A stretch of DNA of 64,000 nucleotides, taken from contig CAJNDS010000347.1 in the NCBI GenBank assembly GCA_905221605.1, positions 401,001-465,000 of the forward strand. The letters are read 5' to 3'. Each line of letters begins with the position of its first letter. Within the stretch, counting starts at the first letter, position 1. The stretch is from Symbiodinium natans. Taxonomy: Eukaryota > Sar > Dinophyceae > Suessiales > Symbiodiniaceae. This document shows, one piece after another, positions 1 through 10,773 of the stretch. The notes beneath the pieces were generated by a model. That model saw nothing but the letters and a program-made list of their open reading frames with translations, was not told where the DNA came from and made no database searches. A program made the position numbers and the translations under genes.

Positions 1-300
1 CCGGCGGCTCCGGCAGCATCGGCGGCGCAGGGGTCGCAGAAGGCGCAGAAGGCGCGGAAGGCACCGAAGGCGCGGCGGGCACGCCGATGCGGCTGTACCA
101 GCGCTCCCATGTCTCCGGCCGTCGTACGGGAGCACGGGACCTGAACGCAGCAGAAATCGACCAAATGTACACAGAGTACACATGAAGTATCTGATTCTGA
201 GTAGTTGCAATCTGCGTAACGTCTGTTGACAAATTACAAAAACATCGCAGGCACCAGCATGCACCTTGCATCCATGCACTGGCATCTCGCTCTGAGCCCT
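1..300. other. GC-rich left edge, no gene called
   Basis: The first ~90 bases are built from short GGCGCA/AAGGCGC motifs that read as low-complexity Ala/Gly/Lys-rich peptide in several frames; they could be the edge of a coding exon cut by the window. From about 120 to 300 I see no exon-like frame on either strand. Confidence 0.4.
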
Positions 301-1052
301 TTACCGTGCGAGGTGCTGGGCGACCTGCGAGCTCTCCTTGGCGCTCAAGGCACTGAGCGCAGCCCAGAGTTCCCTGCTTCCAGACGCTTCCTCCGGGTCG
401 TCCCAAGTTGCACCAGTGCCACCGGTGCCCAAAGGCTCCAGGGGTGGCTCCAGACCAGCAGCCGCCGCCAAGGCCACCAGGGCGGCCAGCGACGCAGAAG
501 GAAAGGCTGGAGAGGGAGGAACGCCAGCACTCTCGGCAGCCATTCTCACAGCCTGTGTGGTCTGCGTCCAGGCGACCAGCGCCCCAGAGGCCTCCAAAGC
601 AGGCGGAGGGACCAGGGCCGCGAGGAGGGCGACCTCGCCCAAACACCTTGCGTCCAGCTCCTGATGGGGGACGATCGGGGTACGGTAGGATATGGCATAT
701 GGCAGGACACTATTCACTATTCACTACTCAGATTCTACGCGACCCAAGCTGCACCACAAGGCAATAGCACGCAGAGCCCTGGAGAAGACCACATCTGTGG
801 GGTCCTCCGGAGCGAGGGAGAACACCAAGCCCCAAAGGCTTCGGTCATAGCCAGATGCTTCTGCAACAAAGGCATCGATGACTCCAGCGGCATCAGTCTG
901 ATTTCGGATGCCAGTGTCCGTGTCCGCCTCTGCGATGACCTCTGCCCAAGCGCTGGCTTGGCTTTGCACCGGCTTTGCCAGTGCTGTGAGGAAGGACACC
1001 ACGGCTTTGGTGCACTCACCTTGCTTGGACGACGTCCTTGGGATGTCTTATA
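301..1052 (-). CDS. Unidentified Ala/Leu-rich gene, two exons (partial)
   Basis: Two minus-strand stretches look coding. The upstream one (about 740-1050) runs through TALAKPVQSQASAWAEVIAE and ends near WCSLGR at a GTAGAA donor. The downstream one starts at about 661 after CCCCCATCAG, reads ELDARCLGEVALLAALVPPP and stays open to 301, with LAALVALAAAAGLEPP and AKESSQVAQHLA. Composition is Ala, Leu, Ser and Glu with little Cys or Trp, as in helical repeat proteins, but I recognise no domain. Start codon and 5' exons are not resolved. A plus-strand frame of 275 residues across the same bases has irregular composition and is probably its shadow. Confidence 0.45.
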
Positions 1053-1294
1053 GTTGCAATGACCTGGCAGATCCTGGCAGCCTAACTGCACTTTCCTGTT
1101 GGTTGCAGAATCCAGATGAAGCCCCTCCTCCGAAAATGAAGCCTCAGTCCCCCACAACAAACCAGTATACTGAGTATGTCCAGCTTTGCCGGGCTGGTGT
1201 CGTCTGATGCTGGGCGTTCGCAGGATTGATGAGGCGTCATCCAACCCTCTCTGTCTTTTTGTCCCTCTTCATGCCCTCTCTGTCTATTTCCCAC

Positions 1295-1640
1295 TTAATT
1301 GCCATCTCGATTTGGGAGCTGCCCCACTTTTTGAACCTGCTCTTGGTCGGCAAGTTGCGTGACGTGGGCCAGGAGTGGCTGAAGCAGTGAAGCATCACAG
1401 GCGGCCAAGGCCAGCCGGCTCCGGTGCAAATCAAGGCCAACAAGGCGCTCTTGCATGGAGAAGCACCCAATCACGCCCAAGTCCTTAATACGAATAGGGA
1501 GCCCTGCAAACGACTTCTTTGAAGTGGGCCTCTCTGGAGCTTGCCAGGGTGCATCGGCGATGACATCAGCCTCCAGCTCTCCGCCAAAGGCAATGTCCGG
1601 GGAGCCCAGGCCTTGGGCGACTTTAGAAAAGCGGCACCCC
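1295..1640 (-). CDS. Unidentified minus-strand exon(s)
   Basis: One minus-strand frame reads FSKVAQGLGSPDIAFGGELE, then DVIADAPWQAPERP, KSFAGLPIRIKDLGVIGCF, QERLVGLDLHRSRLALAACD and LLQPLLAHVTQLADQEQ. The balanced mix of charged and hydrophobic residues resembles real protein, unlike the other frames. It lies upstream of the 301-1052 exons on the same strand and could belong to the same gene. Splice sites and function are not established. Confidence 0.4.
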
Positions 1641-1934
1641 CCCAACCCCCTTCCCAACCTTTGGCACATATATGGCGGCACAGGACAGGGAAGCCCACCC
1701 CAATCTTTCAACGTCTTTCAACTCCAGCCCTCGGATTCAGCAAACCCATTCACCATCACTCGTGAGCCCCTCACGGCTGACGTGTCCTGTCCTACTGCGA
1801 GGTTGGGAATTGCAAAAGCTCATTCCAAGCCCATCTGACAGAGCAACGGGCCATGGTCTGTCCAAAGTTAGCAACAAGTGCAGTGATAGTGCCGAACGGA
1901 CCGAAGCAAGCGAACACTGAATCGGGAGATTGCT

Positions 1935-4900
1935 TGGGCCAGGTAAAGGGAGGCAGGCAACTGATGCTCACATGACGCTTGCTTTGGGCATTTGGTCAGG
2001 GCCATGCAAGAAGGGCTGGCTAGCTGATGCTCATGATGCTCCCGTGCTTTGGGCACTGGAAAAACAGCCGGCCAGCTGATGATCCTGATGCTCCCGCGCT
2101 TTGAGCACTGGAAGCATGCAAGAAGGGCTGGCCAGCTGATGCTCATGATGCTCCCGTGCTTTGGCTGGCAAAACAGCCGGCCAGCTGATGCTCATGATGC
2201 TCCCGCGCTTTGGGCACTGGAAACATGCAAGAAGGGCTGGCCAACTGATGCTCATGATGCTCCCGTGCTTTGGGCACTGGAAAAACAGCCGGCCAGCTGA
2301 TACTCATGATGCTCCCGCGCTTTGAGCTCTGGAAACATGCAAGAAGGGCTGGCTAGCTGATGCTCATGATGCTCCCGTGCTTTGGGCACTGGAAAAACAG
2401 CCGGCCAGCTGATGATCCTGATGCTCCCGCGCTTTGAGCACTGGAAGCATGCAAGAAGGGCTGGCCAGCTGATGCTCATGATGCTCCCGTGCTTTGGCTG
2501 GCAAAACAGCCGGCCAGCTGATGCTCATGATGCTCCCGCGCTTTGGGCACTGGAAACATGCAAGAAGGGCTGGCCAACTGATGCTCATGATGCTCCCGTG
2601 CTTTGGGCACTGGAAAAACAGCCGGCCAGCTGATACTCATGATGCTCCCGCGCTTTGAGCTCTGGAAACATGCAAGAAGGGCTGGCCAGCTGATGCTCAT
2701 GATGCTCCCGTGCTTTGGCTGGCAAAACAGCCGGCCAGCTGATGCTCATGATGCTCCCGCTTTGGGCACTGGAAGCATGCAAGAAGGGCTGGCCAGCTGA
2801 TGCTCATGATGCTCCCGTGCTTTGGCTGGAAAAACAGCCGGCCAGCTGAGGCTCATGATGCTCCCGCGCTTTGGGCACTGGAAACATGCAAGAAGGGCTG
2901 GCCAGCTGATGCTCATGATGCTCCCGTGCTTTGGCTGGCAAAACAGCCGGCCAGCTGATGCTCATGATGCTCCCGCGCTTTGAGCACTGCAAACATGCAA
3001 GAAGGGCCAGCTGATGCTCATGATGCTCCCGTGCTTTGGGCACTGGAAACAGCCAGCCAGCTGATGCTCATGATGCCCCCGCGCTTTGGGCACTGGAAAC
3101 ATGCAAGAAGGGCTGGCCAGCTGATGCTCATGATGCTCCCGCGCTTTGGGCACTGGAAGCATGCAAGAAGGGCTGGCTAGCTGATGCTCCCGCGCTTTGG
3201 GCACTGGAAACATGCAAGAAGGGCTGGCCAGCTGATGCTCATGATGCTCCCGCGCTTTGGGCACTGGAAACATGCAAGAAGGGCTGGCCAGCTGATGCTC
3301 ATGATGCTCCCGTGCTTTGGGCACTGGAAAAACAGCCGTCCAGCTGATGCTCATGATGCTCCCGCGCTTTGAGCACTGGAAACATGCAAGAAGGGCTGGC
3401 CAGCTGATGCTCATGATGCTCCCGTGCTTTGCGCACTGGAGAAACAGCCGGCCAGCTGATGCTCCTGATGCTCCTGCGCTTGGGGCACTGGAAACTCGCA
3501 AGAATGGCTGGCTAGCTGATGCTCATGATGCTCCCGTGCTTTGGGCACTGGAAAAACAGTCAGCCAGCTGATGCTCATGATGCTCCCGCGCTTTGGGCAC
3601 TGGAACTCGCAAGAAGGGCTGGCCAGCTGATGGTACAGTAATGATTTTCCCATGCTTTGGGCAGTGGAAAAACAGCCGGCCAGCTGATGCTCATGATGCT
3701 CCCGTGCTTTGGGCACTGGAAAAACAGCCGGCCAGCTGATGCTCCTGATGCTCCTGCGCTTGGGGCACTGGAAACTCGCAAGAATGGCTGGCCAGCTGAT
3801 GCTCATGATGCTCCCGTGCTTTAGGCACTGGAAAAACAGTCGGCCAGCTGATGCTCATGATGCTCCCGCGCTTTGGGCACTGGAAACTCGCAAGAAGGGC
3901 TGGCCAGCTGATGGTACAGTAATGATGCTCCCATGCTTTGGGCAGTGGAAAAACAGCCGGCCAGCTGATGCTCATGATGCTCCCGTGCTTTGGGCACTGG
4001 AAAAACAGCCGGCCAGCTGATGCTCATGATGCTCCCGCGCTTTGAGCACTGGAAACATGCAAGAAGGGCTGGCCAGCTGATGCTCATGATGCTCCCGTGC
4101 TTTGGGCACTGGAAACAGCCGGCCAGCTGATGCTCATGATGCCCCCGCGCTTTGGGCACTGGAAACATGCAAGAAGGCTGGCCAGCTGATGCTCATGATG
4201 CTCCCGTGCTTTGGGCACTGGAAAAACAGCCGGCCAGCTGATGCTCATGATGCTCCCGCGCTTTGAGCACTGGAAACATGCAAGAAGGGCTGGCCAGCTG
4301 ATGCTCATGATGCTCCCGTGCTTTGGGCACTGGAAACATGTAAGAAGGGCCGGCCAGCTGATGCTCATGATGCCCCCGCGCTTTGGGCACTGGAAACATG
4401 CAAGAAGGGCTGGCCAGCTGATGCTCATGATGCTCCCGTGCTTTGGGCACTGGAAACATGCAAGAAGGGCTGGCCAGCTGATGCTCATGATGCTCCTGCG
4501 CTTGGGGCACCGGAAACTCGCAAGAAGGGCTGGCCAGCTGATGCTCATGATGCTCCCGTGCTTTGGGCACTGGAAAAACAGCCGGCCAGCTGATGCTCAT
4601 GATGCTCCTGCGCTTTGGGCACTGGAAACATGCAAGAAGGGCTGGCCAGCTGATGCTCATGATGCTCCCGTGCTTTGGGCACTGGAAACAGCCGGCCAGC
4701 TGATGCTCATGATGCCCCCGCGCTTTGGGCACTGGAAACATGCAAGAAGGGCTGGCCAGCTGATGCTCATGATGCTCCCGTGCTTTGGGCACCGGAAAAA
4801 CAGCCGGCCAGCTGATGCTCATGATGCTCCCGCGCTTGGGGCACTGGAAGCATGCAACAAGGGCTGGCCAGCTGATGCTGATGATGCTCCCGTGCTTTGG

Positions 4901-7450
4901 GCACTGGAAAAACAGCCGGCCAGCTGATGCTCATGATGCTGCCGCGCTTTGGGCACTGGAAACTCGCAAGAAGGGCTGGCCAGCTGATGCTCTGATGCTC
5001 CCGTGCTTTGGGCACTGGAAAAACAATCGGCCAGCTGATGCTCATGATGCTCCTGCGCTTTGGGCACTGGAAACATGCAAGAAGGGCTGGCCAGCTGATG
5101 CTCATGATGCTCCCGCGCTTTGGGCACTGGAAACATGTAAGAAGGGCCGGCCAGCTGATGCTCATGATGCTCCCGTGCTTTGGGCACTGGAAAAACAGCC
5201 GGCCAGCTGATGCTCATGATGCTCCCGCGCTTTGGGCACTGGAAACATGCAAGAAGGGCTGGCCAGCTGATGCTCACGATGCTCTCGTGCTTTGGGCACT
5301 GGAAAAACAGCCGGCCAGCTGATGCTCATGATGCTCCCGCGCTTTGGGCACTGGAAACATGCAAGAAGGGCTGGCCAGCTGATGCTCACGATGCTCTCGT
5401 GCTTTGGGCACTGGAAAAACAGCCGGCCAGCTGATGCTCATGATGCTCCCGCGCTTTGGGCACTGGGAACATGCAAGAAGGGCTGGCCAGCTGATGCTCA
5501 TAATGTTCCCGTGCTTTGTGGAAACATGCAAGAAGGGCTGGCCAGCTGATGCTCATGATGCTCCCGTGCTTTGGGCACTGGAAACATGCAAGAAGGGCTG
5601 GCCAGCTGATGCTCATGATGCTCCCGTGCTTTGGGCACTGGAAAAACAGCCGGCCAGCTGATGCTCATGATGCTCCCGCGCTTTGGGCACTGGAAACATG
5701 CAAGAAGGGCTGGCCAGCTGATGCTCATGATGCTCCCGCGCTTTGGGCACTGGAAACTCGCAAGAAGGGCTGGCCAGCTGATGCTCATGATGCTTCCGTG
5801 CTTTGGGCACTGGAAAAACAGATGCTCATGATGCTCCCGCGCTTTGAGCACTGGAAACATGCAAGAAGGGCTGGCCAGCTGATGCTCATGATGCTCCCGT
5901 GCTTTGCGCACTGGAAAAACAGCCGGCCAGCTGATGCTCCTGATGCTCCTGCGCTTGGGGCACCGGAAACTCGCAAGAAGGGCTGGCCAGCTGATGCTCA
6001 TGATGCTCCCGTGCTTTGGGCACTGGAAAAACAGTCGGCCAGCTGATGCTCATGATGCTCCCGCGCTTTGGGCACTGGAAACTCGCAAGAAGGGCTGGCC
6101 AGCTGATGGTACAGTAATGATGCTCCCATGCTTTGGGCAGTGGAAAAACAGCCGGCCAGCTGATGCTCATGATGCTCCCGTGCTTTGGGCACTGGAAAAA
6201 CAGCCGGCCAGCTGATGCTCATGATGCTCCCGCGCTTTGGGCACAGGAAGCATGCAAGAAGGGCTGGCTAGCTGATGCTCCCGCGCTTTGGGCACTGGAA
6301 ACATGCAAGAAGGGCTGGCCAGCTGATGCTCATGATGCTTGTGCTTTGGGCAGTGGAACAACAGCCGGCCAGCTGATCTCATGATGCTCCCGCGCTTTGA
6401 GCACTGGAAACATGCAAGAAGGGCTGGCCAGCTGATGCTCATGATGCTCCCGTGCTTTGGGCACTGGAAAAACAGCCGGCCAGCTGATGCTCATGATGCT
6501 CCCGCGCTTGGGGCACTGGAAGCATGCAAGAAGGGCTGGCCAGCTGATGCTGATGATGCTCCCGTGCTTTGGGCACTGGAAAAACAGCCGGCCAGCTGAT
6601 GCTCATGATGCTGCCGCGCTTTGGGCACTGGAAACTCGCAAGAAGGGCTGGCCAGCTGATGCTCATGATGCTCCCGTGCTTTGGGCACGGGAAAAACAAT
6701 CGGCCAGCTGAAGCTCATGATGCTCCTGCGCTTTGGGCACTGGAAACATGCAAGAAGGGCTGGCCAGCTGATGCTCATGATGCTCCCGCGCTTTGGGCAC
6801 TGGAAACATGTAAGAAGGGCCGGCCAGCTGATGCTCATGATGCTCCCGTGCTTTGGGCACTGGAAGCATGTAAGAAGGGCCGGCCAGCTGATGCTCATGA
6901 TGCTCCCGCGCTTTGGGCACTGGAAACATGCAAGAAGGGCTGGCCAGCTGATGCTCATGATGCCGCTCTTTGGGCCCTGGAAAAACAGCCGGCTAGCTGA
7001 TGCACACTCCCGTGCTTTTGCCATTGGGAAAACGAGGCCGGCCAGCTGATGCACATGATGCTCCCATGCTTTGGGCACTGCCAAGAGGGGCAGACCAGCT
7101 GAGGCCCATGGTGCTTGATTGCTTTGGGCACTGGAAAAACAGCCGGCCAGCTGATGCTCATGATGCTCCCGCTCGTTGAGCACTGAGAAAGAGGGCCGGC
7201 CAGCAGATGCTCATGACGCTCCCGTGCTAAACAGGCCGGCTGGATCCCGCGCTTTGGGCACTGGGAAAAAAGAGGTCGGCCAGCTGATCCTCGTGCTGCT
7301 CCCGTGCTTTGCACACTAGGAAGAAGGGGCCATCCAGCTGATGCTCATGCTGCTTGACTGCTCTGTGGAAACGGGGCCAGCTGAGGCACGGGAAAAAGCA
7401 GGCCGGCCAGCGGATGCTCATGATGCTTGACTGCTTGGGCAGCTGATGCC
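1935..7450. repeat. 52/60-bp minisatellite, about 5.5 kb
   Basis: A near-continuous tandem array with shared core GCCAGCTGATGCTCATGATG then CTCCCG(C/T)GCTTTGGGCACTGG. Units end either in AAAAACAGCCG (52-bp type) or in AAACATGCAAGAAGGGCT / AAACTCGCAAGAAGGGCT (60-bp types), often alternating in a ~112-bp pair. Shorter variants (GGCTGGCAAAACAGCC) and a variant with ATGGTACAGTAATG also recur. Units are most alike between about 2000 and 6950; both ends decay, the right end over roughly 6950-7450. All six frames are open over long runs because unit lengths are not multiples of three and carry few stops, so the many frames here are not taken as genes. Confidence 0.95.
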
Positions 7451-7690
7451 CTGTTCGCCGTCTTGATACCATTTATTCTTGGCTTGTGAATGCTGTTGAG
7501 ATGATCGTGAAGACTTGACACAAGCTTCTCCACATAGCGACGTTTGCGAGATGTGACATTGTATGACATAATCAAGATTCGGCAGTTTCGGGGAAATCAT
7601 TCTCCAATTGCCGAGCTGGCCGGGGACGGTGACGGCTTGCTACCCTGCCCCAAGCGAAGCATCATGAGCGTCCTGCCGCGGCCGCTGTCC
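7451..7690. other. Short intergenic stretch, nothing identified
   Basis: Sequence between the decayed end of the minisatellite and the small telomere-containing element. No exon-like frame, RNA gene or repeat was seen. Confidence 0.4.
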
Positions 7691-7902
7691 TAGTGTTACC
7701 TCCACCCCCCATCGTTTTCCATCACCCTAGGGTTTAGGGTTTAGGGTTTAGGGTTTAGGGTTTAGGGGTTTAGGGGTTTAGGGGTTTAGGGGTTTAGGGG
7801 TTTAGGGGTTTAGGGGTTTGGGGTTTAGGGTTTAGGGTTTAGGGTTTAGGGTTTAGGGTTTAGGGAGGTGCTGCCAAACGATGGGGGGGTGACGTAGTGT
7901 TA
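7691..7902. mobile_element. MITE-like element with telomeric-repeat interior
   Basis: The 8-bp direct repeat TAGTGTTA occurs at 7691-7698 and 7895-7902, as expected of a target-site duplication. Just inside lie imperfect inverted ends: CACCCCCCATCGTTT near 7703-7717 against AAACGATGGGGGGGTG near 7876-7891, with weaker pairing further in (CATCACC against GGTGCTG). There is no coding capacity in the ~196 bp between. An 8-bp duplication is typical of hAT-like transposons, but a superfamily cannot be assigned from so short an element. Confidence 0.6.
7727..7866. repeat. Interstitial TTTAGGG telomere-type repeat
   Basis: About 18 consecutive units. The outer blocks are TTTAGGG (plant, algal and dinoflagellate telomere unit); the middle block is TTTAGGGG repeated about seven times, with one TTTGGGG unit. 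It lies inside the inverted-ended element and is followed by ordinary sequence on both sides, so it is not a chromosome end. Confidence 0.9.
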
Positions 7903-8169
7903 GCTAGACTGGGTTCTGTGACCGTGAAGAAGCAGATAGACTCAGGCGCTCGCCACAAAGCGCCAGCAGCACCGCATTTTTCAGCTCTGGCAGCTCTCTG
8001 GGAAGGACATCGCTGCCAGCCTCCTCTGCACAGCAGAGCCCCTCACGACCCCTCCCACACCCCACCCGCCCACCCCCCCTCGGACACAATAAAAACGAAG
8101 AAGAGAAAACAAAAACAAAAAAACAGGAAAAAGGGCACAGCGTGCACAGCAAGAGCTCCGGGCAAAAGC

Positions 8170-9530
8170 GCCTCGGAGAAGCCGAGGACGCCCTTTGCCA
8201 AGGCCAGGGCCCAGTGGGGGTCGCCGTTCGCCCACTCCCAGAGGCTCCCCGTCTGCAAGGGCCCGGAGCCCTCGAAGCGGGACCTCATGCATCGATCTGC
8301 ATGGGCCCTGAATTGACCGGACCTCTTGAAACACAGCCATGCGCTGAGATGCAACTTGTTGGAATCTGGTGCAGTTCTGCCGCCATGCGGCAGGATCGTG
8401 AGGATCCAAATGCAGATCAGCTGAAAGGATCTTTGCAGCTGCCTCTCTTCCTCCCCACTGCAGCTTGCTTCGGTCTCAAAGCGGCAGAGTGCCCCGTAGA
8501 CCTGGCAAGGCTCACAATGTTCTGCGGGCAGCAACATTTTGTAGGTTGCTAACTTGTCCAAATGTCATGTCGGATAATGTCGGGAATGACCCTACCTGCA
8601 TGGAGATCATGTCGAAATCCGCAGCCACGGGTTCAAGATACCTTTCCAACCGCTGGCAAGGGTTTTCAGATGAGTCCTTTGCCTTGTCTCGCTTCTTGGC
8701 GAGGTGCGGTGCGATCTGGGCGCGCTTCGCATAGCCTCCAGTCAAATGAGAGCTGAGGGATGGGTCTTGAGCCGCCAGTGCACTCCACTCCCGAATCCCA
8801 AGCTCCCGGCGGTGGCTCGGGATGCTCATGTCATGGTTGCCTCAAAGTTGGTGTCGAATTCGATTATTTCACTGAGATGAAGCGTCCTATAGACACATCG
8901 CGAGACACTGCGCGGCGAACGAGAATCCGAAGGGCGGTCTGCGGCCGAGCCGCCCAAGGAGAGCAGCCCCGCCACTGCTGCCAGGCCTCTCAGCTGCCCT
9001 CCGCGAACTTCCGGAATCTTCCGGACTTCCATACTTCGACCCCACTCACCCCGTTCCCCTCCCCAGTTTTCATCCGCCCCTGCTTTTGCATCCTTTTGCA
9101 GATTGCAGGCAGGCAGCTCATGGCAATCGCCTGCGCCAGCTCGACGCTGAAGCCCCACCTGGGACTGCTTCACGCTGGCTTGCACACAGTTTCATCTGCA
9201 GGGCGCCCGCACGGGACTACGCTGGTCACGCGAGCAACATGGAGCAGGATGTGCCCGAGCGGTGGGATGCGACGGGCGAGCTGAATTTGAAGAGGAATGT
9301 TCTGTCTGATACTGAGAGGAAGTTTCTTCTTGCAAAAGGGTTGATATACATTTTTCTAGTAATGGTATACCTATATAGATATTCTCTCCGAGGTGCACAA
9401 CCAGACTCTGGTCGAAGCATTCGGTCATCTGCGAGGCGAGCTGCAGATCCACCGCGTTGGTCAGTCCTACCATTCGAGGGGTCTCAGCATCTAACTCAAC
9501 TTCGCGCTCTCGACTTCTCTGTCTCTGAAA
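8170..9530 (-). CDS. Unidentified multi-exon gene
   Basis: Minus-strand exons in order: about 9390-9530 with EREVELDAETPRMVGLTNAV and QLASQMTECFDQSL, ending at GTTGTG; an uncertain piece near 9240-9300; about 8600-8800 with EWSALAAQDPSLSSHLTGGY, KRAQIAPHLAKKRDKAKDSS and ERYLEPVAADFDMISMQ, ending at a clear CAG|GTAGGG donor; about 8470-8510 starting CCTTGCCAG|GTC with VYGALCRFETEASC; and about 8180-8300 with RFEGSGPLQTGSLWEWANGD and HWALALAKGVLGFSE, ending at a GC donor. The basic and acidic mid-section resembles helical cytoskeletal or membrane-binding proteins, but I do not recognise a family. Ends and phases are not fully resolved. Confidence 0.45.
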
Positions 9531-9559
9531 CTTGCGGCCTTTAAGGAGGCCTCTTGTGG

Positions 9560-10770
9560 ATTTCAACTTTTGGGGTTAAACCTCCCGGCCTATGCAGTCC
9601 AGGGCCAGCTGGCACAGCAGCGCTGTGGCCTGCGTGTTCATGCTCCAATTACGAACAGAGCTGATTGAACAAACGGTACACAGGCCATCCAAGAAAACCG
9701 AAGGCTGAAGAAGTCAGCTGCTCACGACCTTACCAGAATTGAGAAATACCTTGAAGTGTCTGATATCCATGAATGCAGAGCGACAGGTCTCAAATTGGCC
9801 ACGATGGGCTGGAACCTAGAGGCCAAGAGCCTCACCATATTCCTCAGCCCTAAAGATCCGGTACTCGGTTCACACTGCACACTCTCTGTACTACAGCGCC
9901 GAGAAACATCCGTACTTAACATCCCTCAACTCAGCGGCTGCAGAGCGCTTGCGCGGCTTGCGCGCCATGCGAGAGCGCCTGTGGTATGGTGACGCCGGTG
10001 CTGGCGCCAGGACGAAGCAGCTCCAGGGCCTCCTCTCTTGAGCAACGATCAACAGACAACAGTCGCAGCGCGCCGCTCCCTCTGCGTGCTGTCCATTTCT
10101 CCGCTTACGTCGCGCTGGCAACGTGCCGAACCTTCACTGGGAAGATCTTCTCGCCACTGGCCAGCACATAGGGATGTACAAACAGCCTTTCTCTCCCTCT
10201 CCCATAGCCATAAAGCCGCTTCGCACAAACAACCAAGCCAAGAACTAGCACCTACAAGATCTACAAATCCCGCGCAACAAATCTCAGAATGAACTCACCT
10301 CACCTCGAACTCTCCCAACACCAGCAATCTTGCTCAGCGTGTTGGTATCTATCGGAAGGTCTCTCCAGCCGCAAGGTTCAACATGGCTCCTGCGCCTGAC
10401 ATTCAAAGGACTGCGCCCGGTCGGCTCCTTCGAAGATGTGAGATGGACGTCAAGTCTTAAAGTCTTAAAGTCTTAAGTGAATCACAGGATAGAACAGGCA
10501 TCTGGGGCTCGCACCGACACAGTTGGCCAGGCGCAAGCTGCCCGCGCACGAGACGACATGCTGCAATGCGGTGATGATCTCACCGTAGTCCATGGCTCAG
10601 ACTCGGCACCCCGGCAGCCTCTATTCGACGCAAGCCCCATCCATGCTTGCCATGCTTGCTAACTGGCTCGCATACATGCTCCTGATCCGCCGGCCAGCAT
10701 CGCAACAGCATGAGTACTGCATCAGTCCCTCTTCAGCGTTGCAAGCCACCCTGCTGCGTGAGGGCCAAAC
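9560..10770. other. Unresolved region; possible last exons of the oxidoreductase gene
   Basis: No confident gene. One minus-strand stretch at about 10132-10157 reads GEKIFPVK before AAG|GTTCGG and could be a C-terminal exon of the quinone oxidoreductase upstream, whose family ends with a G-x-I-x-P-x-V segment. Nothing else here was convincing. Confidence 0.3.
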
Positions 10771-10773
10771 CCA

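Noticed and set aside
226-1053. 275-residue plus-strand frame
   Set aside because: Irregular composition rich in Arg, Gly and Ser without motifs; the minus strand over the same bases gives more protein-like frames with plausible splice sites.
2031-6999. Dozens of open frames such as MSISWPALLACFQCPKRGSI
   Set aside because: All frames of the 52/60-bp minisatellite are open and repetitive; unit lengths are not multiples of three and no start, splice or composition signal supports coding.
1935-7450. CRISPR array
   Set aside because: Units are directly adjacent with variant ends, not constant repeats separated by unique spacers, and the genome is eukaryotic.
7727-7866. Chromosome end
   Set aside because: Ordinary sequence continues on both sides and the repeat sits inside an inverted-ended element with a target duplication.
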